Part shown: positions 22,501-36,100 of the stretch, piece by piece
Position numbering within the stretch: the stretch's first letter is position 1
How the letters are laid out: each line of letters opens with the position of its first letter
Assembly (NCBI GenBank): GCA_964035015.1
Contig: OZ035999.1
Span: 3,023,127-3,087,126 of the forward strand
Source of the DNA: Corallium rubrum
Taxonomy: Eukaryota > Cnidaria > Anthozoa > Scleralcyonacea > Coralliidae
Length of the DNA: 64,000 bases
Reading direction: 5' to 3'
The notes under the pieces: model-generated
Seen by the model: only the letters and a program-made list of their open reading frames with translations
Databases searched by the model: none
What the model was told of the DNA's origin: nothing
Translations under genes and position numbers: made by a program

Positions 22501-23990
22501 CGTAGCCAAGATAGCCAGTCACGTAGCCTTGTAGCCACGTAGCCTCTTGTAGGCACGTAGAAACAATTATGGAACAATTATGGTATTTATGGAACAATTA
22601 TGGAAGCTTTGGATTGACTGGTATTTCTGAAAGCGTTACTATTGGTTAATCAAAGCAAGTCACGCGTGACCGTTAGTAATTAAAAATATTAAAAACTTAA
22701 ACCATGAATCTCGGATTGCCGTTTCACTTTCAGCTCACTAAAATACCAAAGCGAAAGTCTAGTTTTTGTGAACAGAAGAAGTCCGATAATTATTCTTTCC
22801 ACAGTGAGTTAGAATTGTGATAAAATCCATAGTAGGACTTTGATAACATAGCAACGTGCGTTTCAAATTTCACTCAACCGTGAGAATAATCAACAGGAAG
22901 TAACTCGCCAAAGTGAGATTTGAAGCTCGCGAGACCAGAGGCTCTGGCACCCAGGGTACCATGACCTGTCCACGTGGACGAATCTGGCATGAGTTGTATC
23001 ACGATCTGTGCACGTGAAACAACCTATTGATTGAAAAGTCGGCTAACTAAATACACAAAATACAATACCTAAAAAATATTCCAAGCGTCGACTATTCTAA
23101 GAAGTAAGCGCGTGTTGAAACGTATCTCCGAACAGCAGACACGATCACAATATTTTTTACGGGTTTTCCTCGGAGAGCTTGCAGTGGATTGGTTGAAAAT
23201 CACGTGTCCATTGTCGAATAGAAATTAATTGAAGCCAGAAAAACCAAACAAAGGCCATCGATCCTAATTCTGTGTGCTCAGACTCGTATGAGCTCTCTTT
23301 GTGGTACTGTACGTTGGTTGATAAAATAAAGGAGTTTAAAAGGTTTATACAAAAGGTGAGTGAAGGCATTGAGACACTACGCACGATATCGGTTTACTTC
23401 AAAATTTGCGCTGCGTTTGAATGACGTGAAATAATGGACTTTCACTTTAGATATTTATCGGCGTATTTCCAATAAAAATTGCGATACAGCGAGTGAGAGG
23501 GGAATAATTTGTTACCTTCTTTTTGCAACAGCTCGTTGGCAATCGACTACGGTGTATTTTATATATAGTTTTTGTAAATTATGACGTGTCCATTCGTAGT
23601 TGTTTGTGGTATTAAAAGCTGATCTCAGATGACCGCGAGTGTATAATGGCAAAACCTGAATAATCGGTCTTATAATTCCATGTCAATGTTTAAGGTACTT
23701 TCTGTTAACCATCCGTTTTATGCTTTTGCCGTATTATGTCCAGTTATCAGTCAACTTTTTATTTGTATTACGTATTTAATTATTAAATTCCCATCTGCGA
23801 CACCCCCTTGGCCCTGGGTATTTGAAATTTTGGAAAAAATTGTCCCTTGTAAACGACATTTTCTTTTGTCTCGCAAGCTATCGAGTGGAACTAATTAGCT
23901 AAGACAAAAGAAAAATGTCGGGTCGGTCGACAAATGTCGCCTAGTGGAAAACCAAGAAGATATCAAGCAAATGACGCCAACAATAACATG
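22501..23990. other. Intergenic, no feature recognised
   Basis: Mixed AT-rich sequence; chance frames only (longest about 75 codons). No gene, RNA or clear repeat was seen. Confidence 0.5.
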
Positions 23991-23999
23991 TAAACTGAA

Positions 24000-24155
24000 A
24001 ATATAGTAAAATGGTCACGCAGAAGTAATATGACCCTACTAGAAGTGTTAGCCCTGCTACAAGGGTCACCCTACTCCACATAAACAAGGGCTATCTTTTG
24101 ACTCACTTCAAAGGGTAACCCTTCTAGAAGGGTGGGTCTTATTAGGGTCTTATAA
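24000..24155. repeat. AGGGTAACCCTTCTAG repeat, related to the 42.6-kb satellite
   Basis: Contains AACAAGGGCTATCTTTTGAC, matched at 43385-43410, and GTCACCCTACTCC / CAAGGGTCACC, matched in reverse at 42558-42600. It seems to be the unexpanded form of the element in which the 22-bp satellite arose. Confidence 0.6.
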
Positions 24156-24204
24156 GCAGCTATTATGCATCTAAAAAACAGTGTAAAAAAATTAAACAGC
24201 AGTG

Positions 24205-24625
24205 TCTGATTTTAGCCATGTGGGATTTAGGGCAGAGTTGATTTTGCCTGGGTGACAACCAACAACTCTACTCTTATGAGTCCCATACTCACAAAGGTGG
24301 TCACCCAACCAAGTACTAACCCCATCTAAGGCGCTGTTTACATAAGCTGGGCTAGCCCGGTTAACCGGGCTCACGTGATTGACTATAGGATCTCACTGTG
24401 GATTTGAAACTCGCATAAACTATTAATGTTCAAAGAAGAATTGGTTTAGTTTAGATGTACAAATCCTAATGTTGATTAAAATCTCTTTTTGTGGCTGAGG
24501 AAAGGTTCTAATCAATCGTGTGAGCCAGGTTAACCGGGCTAGCCCAGCTCATGTAAACATGCAGCCCCTAACAGGGGTTAACTGACAGTCCTCAGTGGTG
24601 AGAGGCATACAACATACTGGTAGGT
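24205..24625 (-). mobile_element. 5S-derived SINE split by a MITE
   Basis: Left part matches the SINE3 family up to AAGTACTAACCCCATCTAA (24330); the rest (AGTGGTGAGAGGCAT) resumes at about 24570. The insertion 24331-24567 lies between, with CTAA on both sides. Confidence 0.65.
24331..24567. mobile_element. MITE, ends with GGCTAGCCCGGTTAACC, nested in SINE
   Basis: Inverted ends GTTTACATAAGCTGGGC and GCCCAGCTCATGTAAAC flank a core without coding capacity. A related fragment is at 46240-46285. Confidence 0.7.
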
Positions 24626-25039
24626 CTAACAACTCAAGTCAATGCCTCAGAGTAAAGTTGCCCCCAATATCCAACCAATGAATGGTGAATGTTGGAAAAT
24701 GCTTTTTATATATATGCTTATCTGTGGATGTCAAAATGACAATCACATATATATAAAATTTTACACTGTACAAGAATTGCATCATTGTACCAGTGCTGTC
24801 TGAGGGTTCTTCCTTTGATACGTAAAATCATCTGGTGTTAGATAGAGTAAAGGGGCTGTGTTTTGGCTGGCTCACCAGGGGGAGATGATTGCAGATGAAT
24901 TTGACATGTACATTACAGTATTTATACATCGATCACTTTGTTCACTATAACAATTTATAGACAAGTAAATTAAATGAACTCTTTTGGTAATTTCTATAAA
25001 AAAATTGAAAATCATTAGTGAAGTGAAACCAAGTGCAAC

Positions 25040-28000
25040 ATGACTACGTCAACAACAAATGAAGTTCGAGAAGTGATGTCATCCTACTGGCATGAACACT
25101 CGAAACACCAAAGTGTTGAAGAAATGATGCTTGATGAAGATGCAAGTAAACTGAGCAAGATTGAACATCCAGAAGTGTTAAGCCTTCTTCCTAGTTTGAA
25201 AGGGAAAAGAGTTTTAGAGCTTGGAGCAGGAATTGGGTTGGTATAAAGCTTTCTAAACTACAGTATGTCATGTATTAATATGAGGTAGTATATGAGATAG
25301 GATGACTGGATGAGGTATATATATATTATATATATTAGGTATTACATGTATATATTATATAATACCTATAGGATGAGGTGGGGTATGAGGTAGCCCGGAG
25401 AATATTAGGTGGGATATGAGGTAGGATGAGGTAGAATATGAGGTAGGATGGGGGTGGGATAAAAACTTGGGTGAGGTGGGATGTGAGGTGGATGCGAGGT
25501 GGATGTGAGGTGGGATATGAGGTAGGGTGAGGTGGGATATGAGGTAGGATGAGGTGGGATATGAGGTAGGATAAAGTAGAATATGAGGTAGGATGAGGTG
25601 CAATATGAGGTAGAATATGAAGTGGAATATGAGATAGGATATGATGAGGTGGGTTATGAAGTAGGATAAGGTAGAATATAAGGTAGGATGAGGTGGAATA
25701 TGAGGTAGGATGAGGTGGAATATGAGGAAGGATGAGGTGAGGTATGAGGTAGGATGAGGTGGAAAATGAGATAGGATGAGGTGGGATGAGGTGAGGTATG
25801 AGGAAGGATGAGGTGGGATATGAGGAAGGATGAGGTGGGATATGAGGTAGGATGAGGTATGAGGTGGGATGAGGAAGGATGAGATGAGGTATGAGATAGG
25901 ATGAAGTGGAATATGAGGTAGGATATGAAGCAGGATATGAGGATGAGGTAGGATGAGTGGGATATGAGGAAGGATGAGATGAGGTATGAGATAGGATGAA
26001 GTGGAATATGAGGTGGGATATGAGGCAGGATATGAGGATGAGGTGAGGTATGAGGTGGAATATGAGATAGGATATGATGAGGTGGGTTATGAAGTAGGAT
26101 GAGGTAGAATATGAGGTAGAATATGAGGTAGGATGAGGTGGAATATGTGGTAGGATGAGGTGGAATATGAGGAAGGATGAGGTGAGGTAGGACGAGGACA
26201 GGTGGAATATGAGATAGGATGAGGTAGAATATGAGGTAGGATGAGGTAGAATATGAGGTAGGATGAAGTAGAATATGAGATAGGATGAGGTGGGATGAGG
26301 TAGAATATGAGGTAGGATGAGGTAGAATATGAGGTAGGATGAAGTAGAATATGAGGTAGGATGAGGTGGAATATGAGGCAGGATGAGGTGGAATATGTGG
26401 TAGGATGAGGTGGGATATGAGGAAGGATGAGATGAGTATGAGATAGGATGAAGTGGAATATGACTATATGAGGTAGGATATGAGGCAGGATATGAGGATG
26501 AGGTGAGGTAGGATGAGGTGGAATATGAGATAGGATGAGGTGGGTTATGAAGTAGGATGAGGTGGGATATGAGGTAGGATGAGGTGAGGTATGAGATAGG
26601 ATGAAGTGGAATATGAGGTGGGATATGAGGTAGGATGAGGTGAGGTACGAGGCAGGATGAGGTGGAATATGAGGCAGGAGGATGTGGAATATGAGGTAGG
26701 ATGAGGTGGAATATGAGGTAGGATGAGCTGGTAGGACGAGTTGTTGTGATGTATGAGGTGAGGTAGGATGAGGTGGGATATGAAATAGGATGAAGTGGGA
26801 TGAGGTAGGAGGAGGTGGAATATGAGGTAGGGTTGGAATATATATTCTAGGTATCCAGGTATTAAAACAGACTTCCTTTTCCCTAACTCAAGTTTGTTTT
26901 TTATGGCCTAATTATCACCAACTGTTGTCCTGTTTAGTCGATTTACTGGAGATATTGCCAAGACTGCAAAACATGTCCATGCAGTGGACTTCATGGAAGC
27001 ATTTATTACAAAAAACAAGGAAATAAACGGCACCAGATATGCAAACACATCCTTTGAATTTGCAGATGTAATGAAACTAGACATACCAGAACACAGGTAT
27101 GGTGTTATATTGAAACCAGTAATGTTTATAAAATTAATAGGTTACGTTTTATTACGCACGCTCTGATTGGTCAGTTGCCGTGTTTGTATCAGGCTATAGA
27201 GCGTTTTCACTCACGTGATCAGTGGCCCATTGGGGTGGTGAAACAATACGAAATATTTGAATAAGAAAGAGCTAATTCCCATACCGTACACCAATATGGC
27301 CGCCATTTCATTGTTTTGGTACACCAATATGGCCGCCGTGACGTAAGATGAAAACGCTCTATATGCAAACACAGTTATAACATCAGGGCGCAATTCTTGG
27401 TTTGTTTGTTTTTTTCGTAAAAGAAATATGATATTAATTATTAAAAATAATCTCAGATAGTTTTAACGTAAAAGGTATTGCGAAGGAACAGAGAAAAGAT
27501 ACTATTTATTCCAGGGACGTAGCCATGGGGGGAGCCGTGGGAGCCGCGGCTCCCCCCCCCTTTTGATATAAAACAACAGACATGTAACTACAAAACTGAT
27601 GCAATATGCCATTGTGTCAGGAAATAAACTGTAAACAGTGTATTCAATCTACTGAGTGTATCCATTTTGAGTATCTATGTGACGTTTGCATGTTTTGAGT
27701 ATTTTATATGACGTTTTTTAACCTTTAGAGTCTGTAAAATCTTCCTCCAAAAGCCAGGAAATGGTATTTCAGTGACTTCCGATTTCAAAATTTCCCGGGG
27801 GGGCATGCCCCCGGACCCCCCTAAAAATTTATTTTGACTTCGGCTCCCCCCCTTTCAGAATCCTGGCTACGTGCCTGATTTATTCCATTCCATGCAATGA
27901 CTGTAAGTAGGAGTACATTGGGCCAGGGGCGGCGGAAGATGTTTTTGAGTGTGGGGGCAGGAAGTAGGTTGAAGAGTTCGGGGGGTATTTCCCTCTCGGA

Positions 28001-31000
28001 AAATGTTTTGATTTGTGACCCCCCAGAAAGCCCATTTTCACCCAAAAATCCCACTCATTAATCAGAAAAAAGGCTCCAATTATCTAAGTCACTTTAATTT
28101 GATAAAACTGTCAATAATCGTAATAATTGCCTTCGCGCGTCTCCAGTGTTCAGTCACTTTACGAAAAACCAATATAGAACCATAAAACTTTTTTAAAACG
28201 TTGAAACTGAAAATTAAATGAACTATACATAACTATATAAGTAAAACTAAAAGTTACACTAAATATTACCAGGGTTAAGTCTCGTTGGCCTGAAAAACAG
28301 AGAAAAAAATCTTCTCGACGTTTCGAGCGAAGGCCCTTCGTCAGGAGAAATTAGTAAACAACTCACATGTGGTCACGCGTATTTATAGCAGAGCTACAAT
28401 GGGAATCACGTGAACACATGTAAGCCAATAAAAACAAACTAAACAAATAAATTAATATGTGGTAGGTAGCTGACACAAATTGGGTCAGCACCTGCACACG
28501 GGCTAAAATTACATATTAATTTATTTGTTTAGTTTGTTTTTATTGGCTTACATGTGTTCACGTGATTCCCATTGTAGCTCTGCTATAAATACGCGTGACC
28601 ACATGTGAGTTGTTTACTAATTTCTCCTGACGAAGGGCCTTCGCTCGAAACGTCGAGAAGATTTTTTTCTCTGTTTTTCAGGCCAACGAGACTTAACCCT
28701 GGTAATATTTGGATTTCAACCGTGGCCGACGCTGCCCTAGAAGCCTTTAAAAGTTACACTACTGTACATTAACGTTATGTTAACGCGATCACCTTTTTGT
28801 TGGTCAGTTAAATTATTACGTGAATATCCATCGCTGGGCCTTTTTCCCGAAAGTTTCCGCAATAACCTAGCTTCAAATTTTGACTACAGAACGCAATTAT
28901 GTTCTATTTTTCAATATTTTTCAATATTTTTCAATATATATGATAGGCGTGTCAAACTAATACGTCCTAGCTAAGAACTCTGATGATAACCAAACTTCAA
29001 AATCTTGTGGGGGCGAAAACTGCATCTCGCCCCCACAGGTAAAAACTTGTGGGGGCGGTCGCCCCCACTGCCCCCACGCTGCCGCCGCCCCTGCATTGGG
29101 CCACACCAAACGTCAATTTGGTACGTGTTGAGAGCCCCAAAAGGATATTTTCTTCTCAAAAACGAGAATTTTGCGTTGTTGGAGTACGCGTGGGCCGGCG
29201 AACTAGCCATAAAAGATAAAAGATTGCATGAGGAAATTCAGAAATTATCACCACCAACCCACGGTAACAAATGTATGTTTTGCATTGGGAAAAGGATTTT
29301 CCAATTGGTAATACCAATGACACCATGCCCTTTCTGCAACCTCGTTAGTCTAACGTTTCGAGCGAAGGTCCTTCGTCAGAGAGAAACGTTTCTCGTTTCT
29401 CTCTGACGAAGGGCCTTCGCTCGAAACGTTAGACTCCTACGTTCTCTGTTTCGGCAGTATATCTAACCTTACTATATTTCGATTGTTGTTTCTACACTGC
29501 CTACGCAGCACGCTACTTTTATTACACTATTTGGTTTCCATATAGCCGTAAGAGCCGGCGGCATGGCTGCGGCAAGGGGTAAATGGTCCAATCGCATACA
29601 ACTTTTTATTGCTGGCTAATTCAACACTGTCTATGATTGGACCACCGCTCTAGGCCTTGCCGCAGCCATGCCGCCGGCTGTTACGGCTACATGGAGACCA
29701 GGCTTAAGTTCCACGACGCGGGGGAATATTGCGACGCAGCCCCAAACCTAGACTCGGCTACCACAGTAGTCCGAGTAATAAGGCTTTACAATGTATTTAA
29801 ATAGAAGTTTCGTAATTCCGCAGTTCTATACTACAAATTTGAAAGGTTCTCCAACCTCCCGTTTTCCTATAATAGCGCAGACATACTAAATTATAACCTA
29901 TCGTGTATGTCTGAATTTTGAAGAAAAAGCTAGGTCATATATAACTGGGAGAATCGCCTGTATACAGGGTGTCCCGAAAAAAAATGCCCCCCCCCCCCCC
30001 ATCCATTTATGGGGTGCACCTTCTTAGTTATAGTTTATTTTTATATCAAGCCGAATGCCCATCCCTTCTTCTTTGTTGTCTGAAATTTACAGAGCTAAGT
30101 AGTTATCTACTCGCTTCCTGTAGTCATTTAAAGAGGCAACATCAAAATTTGAACTTGTCCAAATTATGTATGCTACGTCAAGATTTGGAAATCTTCTCCT
30201 AAAGGCTTCCCTTGTCCTTGTTGGGCTTCTTGTTTCATGATAGGAAAGTACCATGAATGCTCTTTCCTCGGGAGTGAATTGTTGTCCAACCATCTTAAAG
30301 TGCCTATGAAGCGAAAATTATTATTGTCTTAAATGAAAGAACTCTTAAAACTACAACGTAACATATTTTGCAGATCTTCGTTTCCGTGCTCCGTTGTTGA
30401 GATATTTCAGTTTCTTTGATATGCAAATTAAACACTTTGACATCACACGTGTATAATGAGTTATCGGAGAAAGTTCTATATCTTTGCTATTATCAAACGA
30501 AATCACTTCGAAGCCGATCCTGTGCGTCTATTTCGTATACAGCATTAGACATACAGATTTTTAAGTGATTTCGTTTGATAATAGCAAGTATACCGAACCT
30601 TCTCTGATATGAACTCATTATACACGTGTGACGTGTTTAATTTGCATATCAAAAAAATTGAAATATCTCAACAACGAGGCATGAAAACGAAGATCTGCAA
30701 AAGATGTTACTTTGTCGTTTTGAGAGGTCTTCAGTTCCTTCATAGGCACTTTAAAAACAAAAGCAGCAACTGACTCATCAATCACCATTCACAAATTATA
30801 GGTTACTCGTTAGGCTAAAGTAACTGTTACAGCCTCATTCCTGTCAGCCAAAAGCACCCATATACAGTGATAAGTCAACCCAGTAGACACAACATCGAAA
30901 AATTGTTGAAATGTGTTGTATTTTAACTAGTTTTTATGACATTTCATGACCTTCAATGTTCTTAAAAATCACCCCTCAGAATGCCGGAAATGGCATTTCC

Positions 31001-33144
31001 AAGACTAAATTTCAAAAATTTCCGAGGGGGCATACCCCCGGACCCCCCCAGAAGAGTCCCTTTTTGCAAACGCCCTGGATTAGGGTTGGATTAACACCAC
31101 TACCTCACAAGAAAATTCTTAGGAAGGCCCTGTTCAGCACTTCAGCCCCCCTAAACGAAAACAAAACTCTACGCCTATGTTTAAATGCATTGCTTTTTAA
31201 CGTTTTTAAGGCACATGCACCATTAAATCGCGAACAGGAAATGTTTGAGCTACGTTGCCGTTGGTGATTCTAAGGTGTGACAAGTTCTGATGTAACAAGA
31301 AAATCTTTTTCTTTTTCTTAGTGTGGATGTAATTTTTTCAAACTGGCTCCTAATGTACCTGTCCGATGCAGAGATCCAAGTTTTGGCCAAGAAAATGCTC
31401 ACATGGCTTGATGTTGGGGGTTACTTGTTTTTCCGCGAGTCGTGCTATCATCAGTCAGGGAACAAGAAGCGTGGTGATAACCCAACGGAATATCGAACTC
31501 CAATGCATTACGTCAAATTATGTGAGTCTGTGCAAGAAGATGACTCATGTACGGGAAAGTTTTATGTATTTCAAGTGATTTTTGGAAGATCAATTGAAGC
31601 TTATGTCACAGTATGTATTTTCTTAAAGTGTCTATATATGAAATGAAGAATTCAGGTCTAGATTATAGAATACCCCACGACTTTCATGATTTCCATTTCT
31701 TAATGCTAGGACCAGGTTCTGAGACTGTAAAAAGTCCATCATATACAATTGCCTCCTTCTTTGAAATTTGAAACTTGTTACTTGATTAATTTCATTACTA
31801 ATAATATAGAGGGCAAAATTTCTCGAATATGATTGGCTAATGAAGAGGGCATTTTTTTGTAATTCAGGGCAAAATTACTTGCACTTGATTGGTTCCTTGA
31901 TCAGCAGTATTTGCATGTGATTGGTCGCTTGGTTACTTAGCAACAGTGAACCTGAGGACTGACAATGTTTTCAACAAATCTGCAAGGTTTTTCGGTCTGA
32001 AAATGCTTTTTTGTTTACTTTGAACTAATTTGAACTATTGAAGGAGTGTAAACTATTAGTGAAAATGAATACACTACAAAATTTACGAACTTTTGCCTGT
32101 GTTTACAAGAAGAAAGCTACATGCACAGCGATGAGAGCGAGGGAAATTTTGAATGTTGCTGAGCACCGACCGTGATAAGGTTACATGTACTTTGACATTT
32201 TCTGGACATAATATAGCTCTTAAATAATTTTGCCCGCTATATTATTAACACCTAATCGCACGAGTTCTCGTAAAATTAAGGTTTAATTTCACTCGTGTTT
32301 TCAAAATCTTACAAATTACCCTCGTCGCTTCGCGACTCGGGCAATTTTGTAAAATTTTGAAAACACTCGTGAAATTAAACCTTAATTTTCCTCGGCCCCA
32401 TGCGATTACCTATACAAAAAACAAACACATACAATTTAAAGTGCCTATATAAAACGAAAATTAAGTTTGTCTTATTTGAAAGAACACTTAAAATTATAGA
32501 ATAACATCTTTTGCAGTTTTTCGTTTCCTTGCTTCTTGAGATATTTCAGTTTGTTTGATATGCAAATTAAACATTTTGACGTCACACGTGCATAATGTGT
32601 TATCGAGAAAGTTATATATCTTTGCTAGTATCAAATATAATAACCACTTGAAGATCTACATGTTTAGTGTTGTGGGCGAAACACATCCACATGATTCATT
32701 CGAATTAATTTGGTTTGATAATAGAAAAGATATCTAACCTTCTCGGATAGCTCATTATGCACCTATACGACGTCAGGTAATTTGTCAGGTAATCAACAAA
32801 AAAGCTTTCTTGCAGTTTCTTGCAGATATCGTATTAAAACTTGGAATATTCTTCAAAGCGGTTTGAGAATATAAAACGTCCGTAGCGATTCCAGCATCAA
32901 CACGCAATAACTGTCAACTTGTGAATGTGATTGCAAATTGAGTCGGGCAAATAGCCAATGAAAATTGCAATGTTGTTCGTCAATATTGCAATGTTGCGCG
33001 CAAGGGAACATCCGGTTTGACTGTAAGCTACAGTATATACGTTCAAATTTTTTTAAGCCGAGTCACGTAGCGTTAAGCTATGCCCACAGTAATTGCAAAG
33101 ACCTATAGCCTTTTTCAACAACGCATTATGCAGGTGTAACGTCA

Positions 33145-33175
<31 letters not shown>

Positions 33176-36100
33176 AATTGATTGGTTGGTTGATTGATCG
33201 ATTCATTGATCGATTGTAATCTAATCTGCGTTGACTTTGATAGGAAAAGAACAACAAGAACCAATATTGTTGGTTATGGCAGAAAGCTACGAGGGATGAA
33301 AGTGAGCAGTATAATCAACTTCAAACGTTTCTTGATCAAAACCAGTACACAACTCACGGCATCAAAAGATACGAAAGGATTTATGGTGAGGGATTTGTGA
33401 GTTCGGGTGGACTACGACTTGTTAAGGTACACTATATGTAAATAAAATTCATAAATGTCTGCACAGCATGTATATCTTCCATTGCATTACATTACGTTAC
33501 ATTAGATTACATTTAGACTACATTCAGATGATATCTAGATTACGTTTAGATTGTTTCGATTACATCTAGATTACATCTAGATTACATTTAGATTACATTT
33601 AGATTACATTGCATTGCATTGCACTGCATTGCATTGCACTGCACTGCACTGCACTGCACTGCACTGCACTGCACTGCACTGCACTGCACTGCACTGCACT
33701 GCACTGCACTGCACTGCACTGCACTGCACTGCACTGCACTGCACTGCACTGCACTGCATTGTAAATACACTAATTAACATAGCAGATTAGCAGGAATAAA
33801 AGAATAAATTATGCTCATCACAAGGACAGTATCTAGAATTTAAAAGTTGATGTCATGTACCTTCTAAATTTTACCATTCAGGAACTGTGTGAAAAACTGA
33901 ATTTCAAGTCAAGAGAAAAAGTTTTGGATATTGGAAGTGGGTTGGGTACAACTGCATTTTACATGGCAAAGGTGAAACAAACTTCTGCAAAATTTATAGT
34001 CTGTATTATGGGGAAAAGTAATGTTTGTTTTTATATAGATGGGTACATAATTGGGAATGATTGGAAATTAAGGGAGAATTTGAAAGATTTCCGACTTAAA
34101 TGTAGGCAAGTAGTTTGAATTTGATATACTGGTTGTAGCGACATTAATGAAAGTTTTAATTAATAACATATTTATTGTTTTCACATAGACATTTGATGTG
34201 TTTGTCACTGGAATTGATGTGTCATCGAACCAAATCAATTTAGCAATGGAAAGAGCAAATATGGAACAAAATAAGAAAGTAAGGTTTAGCTTTGGAAAAC
34301 GTATTAACCATGGTGAATTGCTGTACTGAATAGTTAGAAATTTAGCCAAGGAAGCATAATTTTGCATTAATTTGTTTTACTCTGTCTAACACTGGACAAT
34401 TTTACTTGTCAAGGACAGAACCCTCAGACATCTGATAGGCAACAATAAGTTAACAAGTGATTAGCCCATGAGTCAGCCCAAAACGGTCGCTTTATTGTTT
34501 TACTCTGTCTAACACTGGACGATTTTACTTGTCAAGGACAGAACCCTCAGACATCATAGGCAACAATGAGTTAACAAGTGATTAACCCATGAGTCAGCCC
34601 AAAACGGCCGCTTTATTGTTTTACTCTGTCTAACACTGGACGATTTTACTTGTCAAGGACAGAACCCTCAGACATCATAGGCAACAATGAGTTAACAAGT
34701 GATTAACCCATTCCTGCCTAAGCCAGCCCAAAACGACCCCTTTGTTGTTTTACTCTGTCTAACACCAGACTAGTTTACTCATCAAAGAGAGAACCCACAG
34801 ACATCAGACATGAATTAATACAACTTGACTATACTCCAACTGAGAATCGAACCCATGCATGCAAGGTCTCGCGAATCAACTCTGACCACTTAGCTATTGA
34901 GACACGGTCAGAACTTGGACTTCAGTATGAATAAATACTGTAATGATTTTCTTGTGGGGGAAAAGTAAAAACTTTAAAATTACTTTGAAAAACGCACTTG
35001 CCATGGTGAATGCCTATGCTGGAGAGCTTCAAAGAACCGTTGGAAATCTAGTAGATTCAGAGTAAAAACCGAAATGAAGTAAGAAATTAAAAAGAAGCAC
35101 GTACATTATAGGTACATTTTGAGATTGGCGACGTGACACTTCGAAATTACAGACCTAACTCATTTGATGTCATCTACAGCAAAGAAGTGTTCCAGCATAT
35201 TGCTGACCAGAGAAAACTGATAAAGTCTTGTTTGGTAAGTGAAAGCTCGCCAGCTCGGTGTGGTAGCTTGTAAATAGTCTGATTGTATTTTTAATGGAGT
35301 TTTGTCGGAGTTGACTGTTCTACTCACTTACTTATATTGTAGATACAATATACCATTAGCATATACCACCCTATAACATTATACCATATCAAACCATACC
35401 ACACCGTACAACACAACACAACACAACACAACACAACACAACACAACACAACACAACACAACACAACACAACACAACACAACACAACACAACACAACACA
35501 ACACAACACAACTCAACTCAACTCAACTCAACTCAACTCAACTCAACTCAACTCAACTCAACTCAACTCAACTCAACTCAACTCAACTCAACTCAACTCA
35601 ACTCAACTCAACTCAACTCAACTCAACTCAACTCAACTCAACTCAACTCAACTCAACTCAACTCAACTCAACTCAACTCAACTCAACTCAACTCAACTCA
35701 ACTCAACTCAACTCAACTCAACTCAACTCAACTCAACTCAACACACAATGCACTGCACTGCACTGCACTGCACTGCACTGCACTGCACTGCACTGCACTG
35801 CACTGCACTGCACTGCACTGCACTGCACTGCACTGCAATGCAATGCAATGTAATGCAATGCAATGCAATGCAATGTACTACAGTACAGTACAGTACAGCA
35901 CAGCACAGCACAGCACAGTACAGTACAGTACAGCACAGCACAGCACAGCACAGCACAGTACAGCACAGCACAGTACAGTACAGTACAGTACAGTACAGTA
36001 CAGTACAGTACAGTACAGTACAGTACAGTACGGTATACCTAAATATTATCATTGTCAATGTAATTTTAAAAGCATTATAATACTACAATAGTTTGGCTAC

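Noticed and set aside
25241..25246. GTATAA as the first PMT donor
   Set aside because: It breaks the frame into exon 2; the GT at 25237 restores the motif I sequence GIGRFTG.
35733..36091. Frames of about 100 codons on both strands
   Set aside because: Translations of CACTG, CAGTA and CAGCA pentamers.
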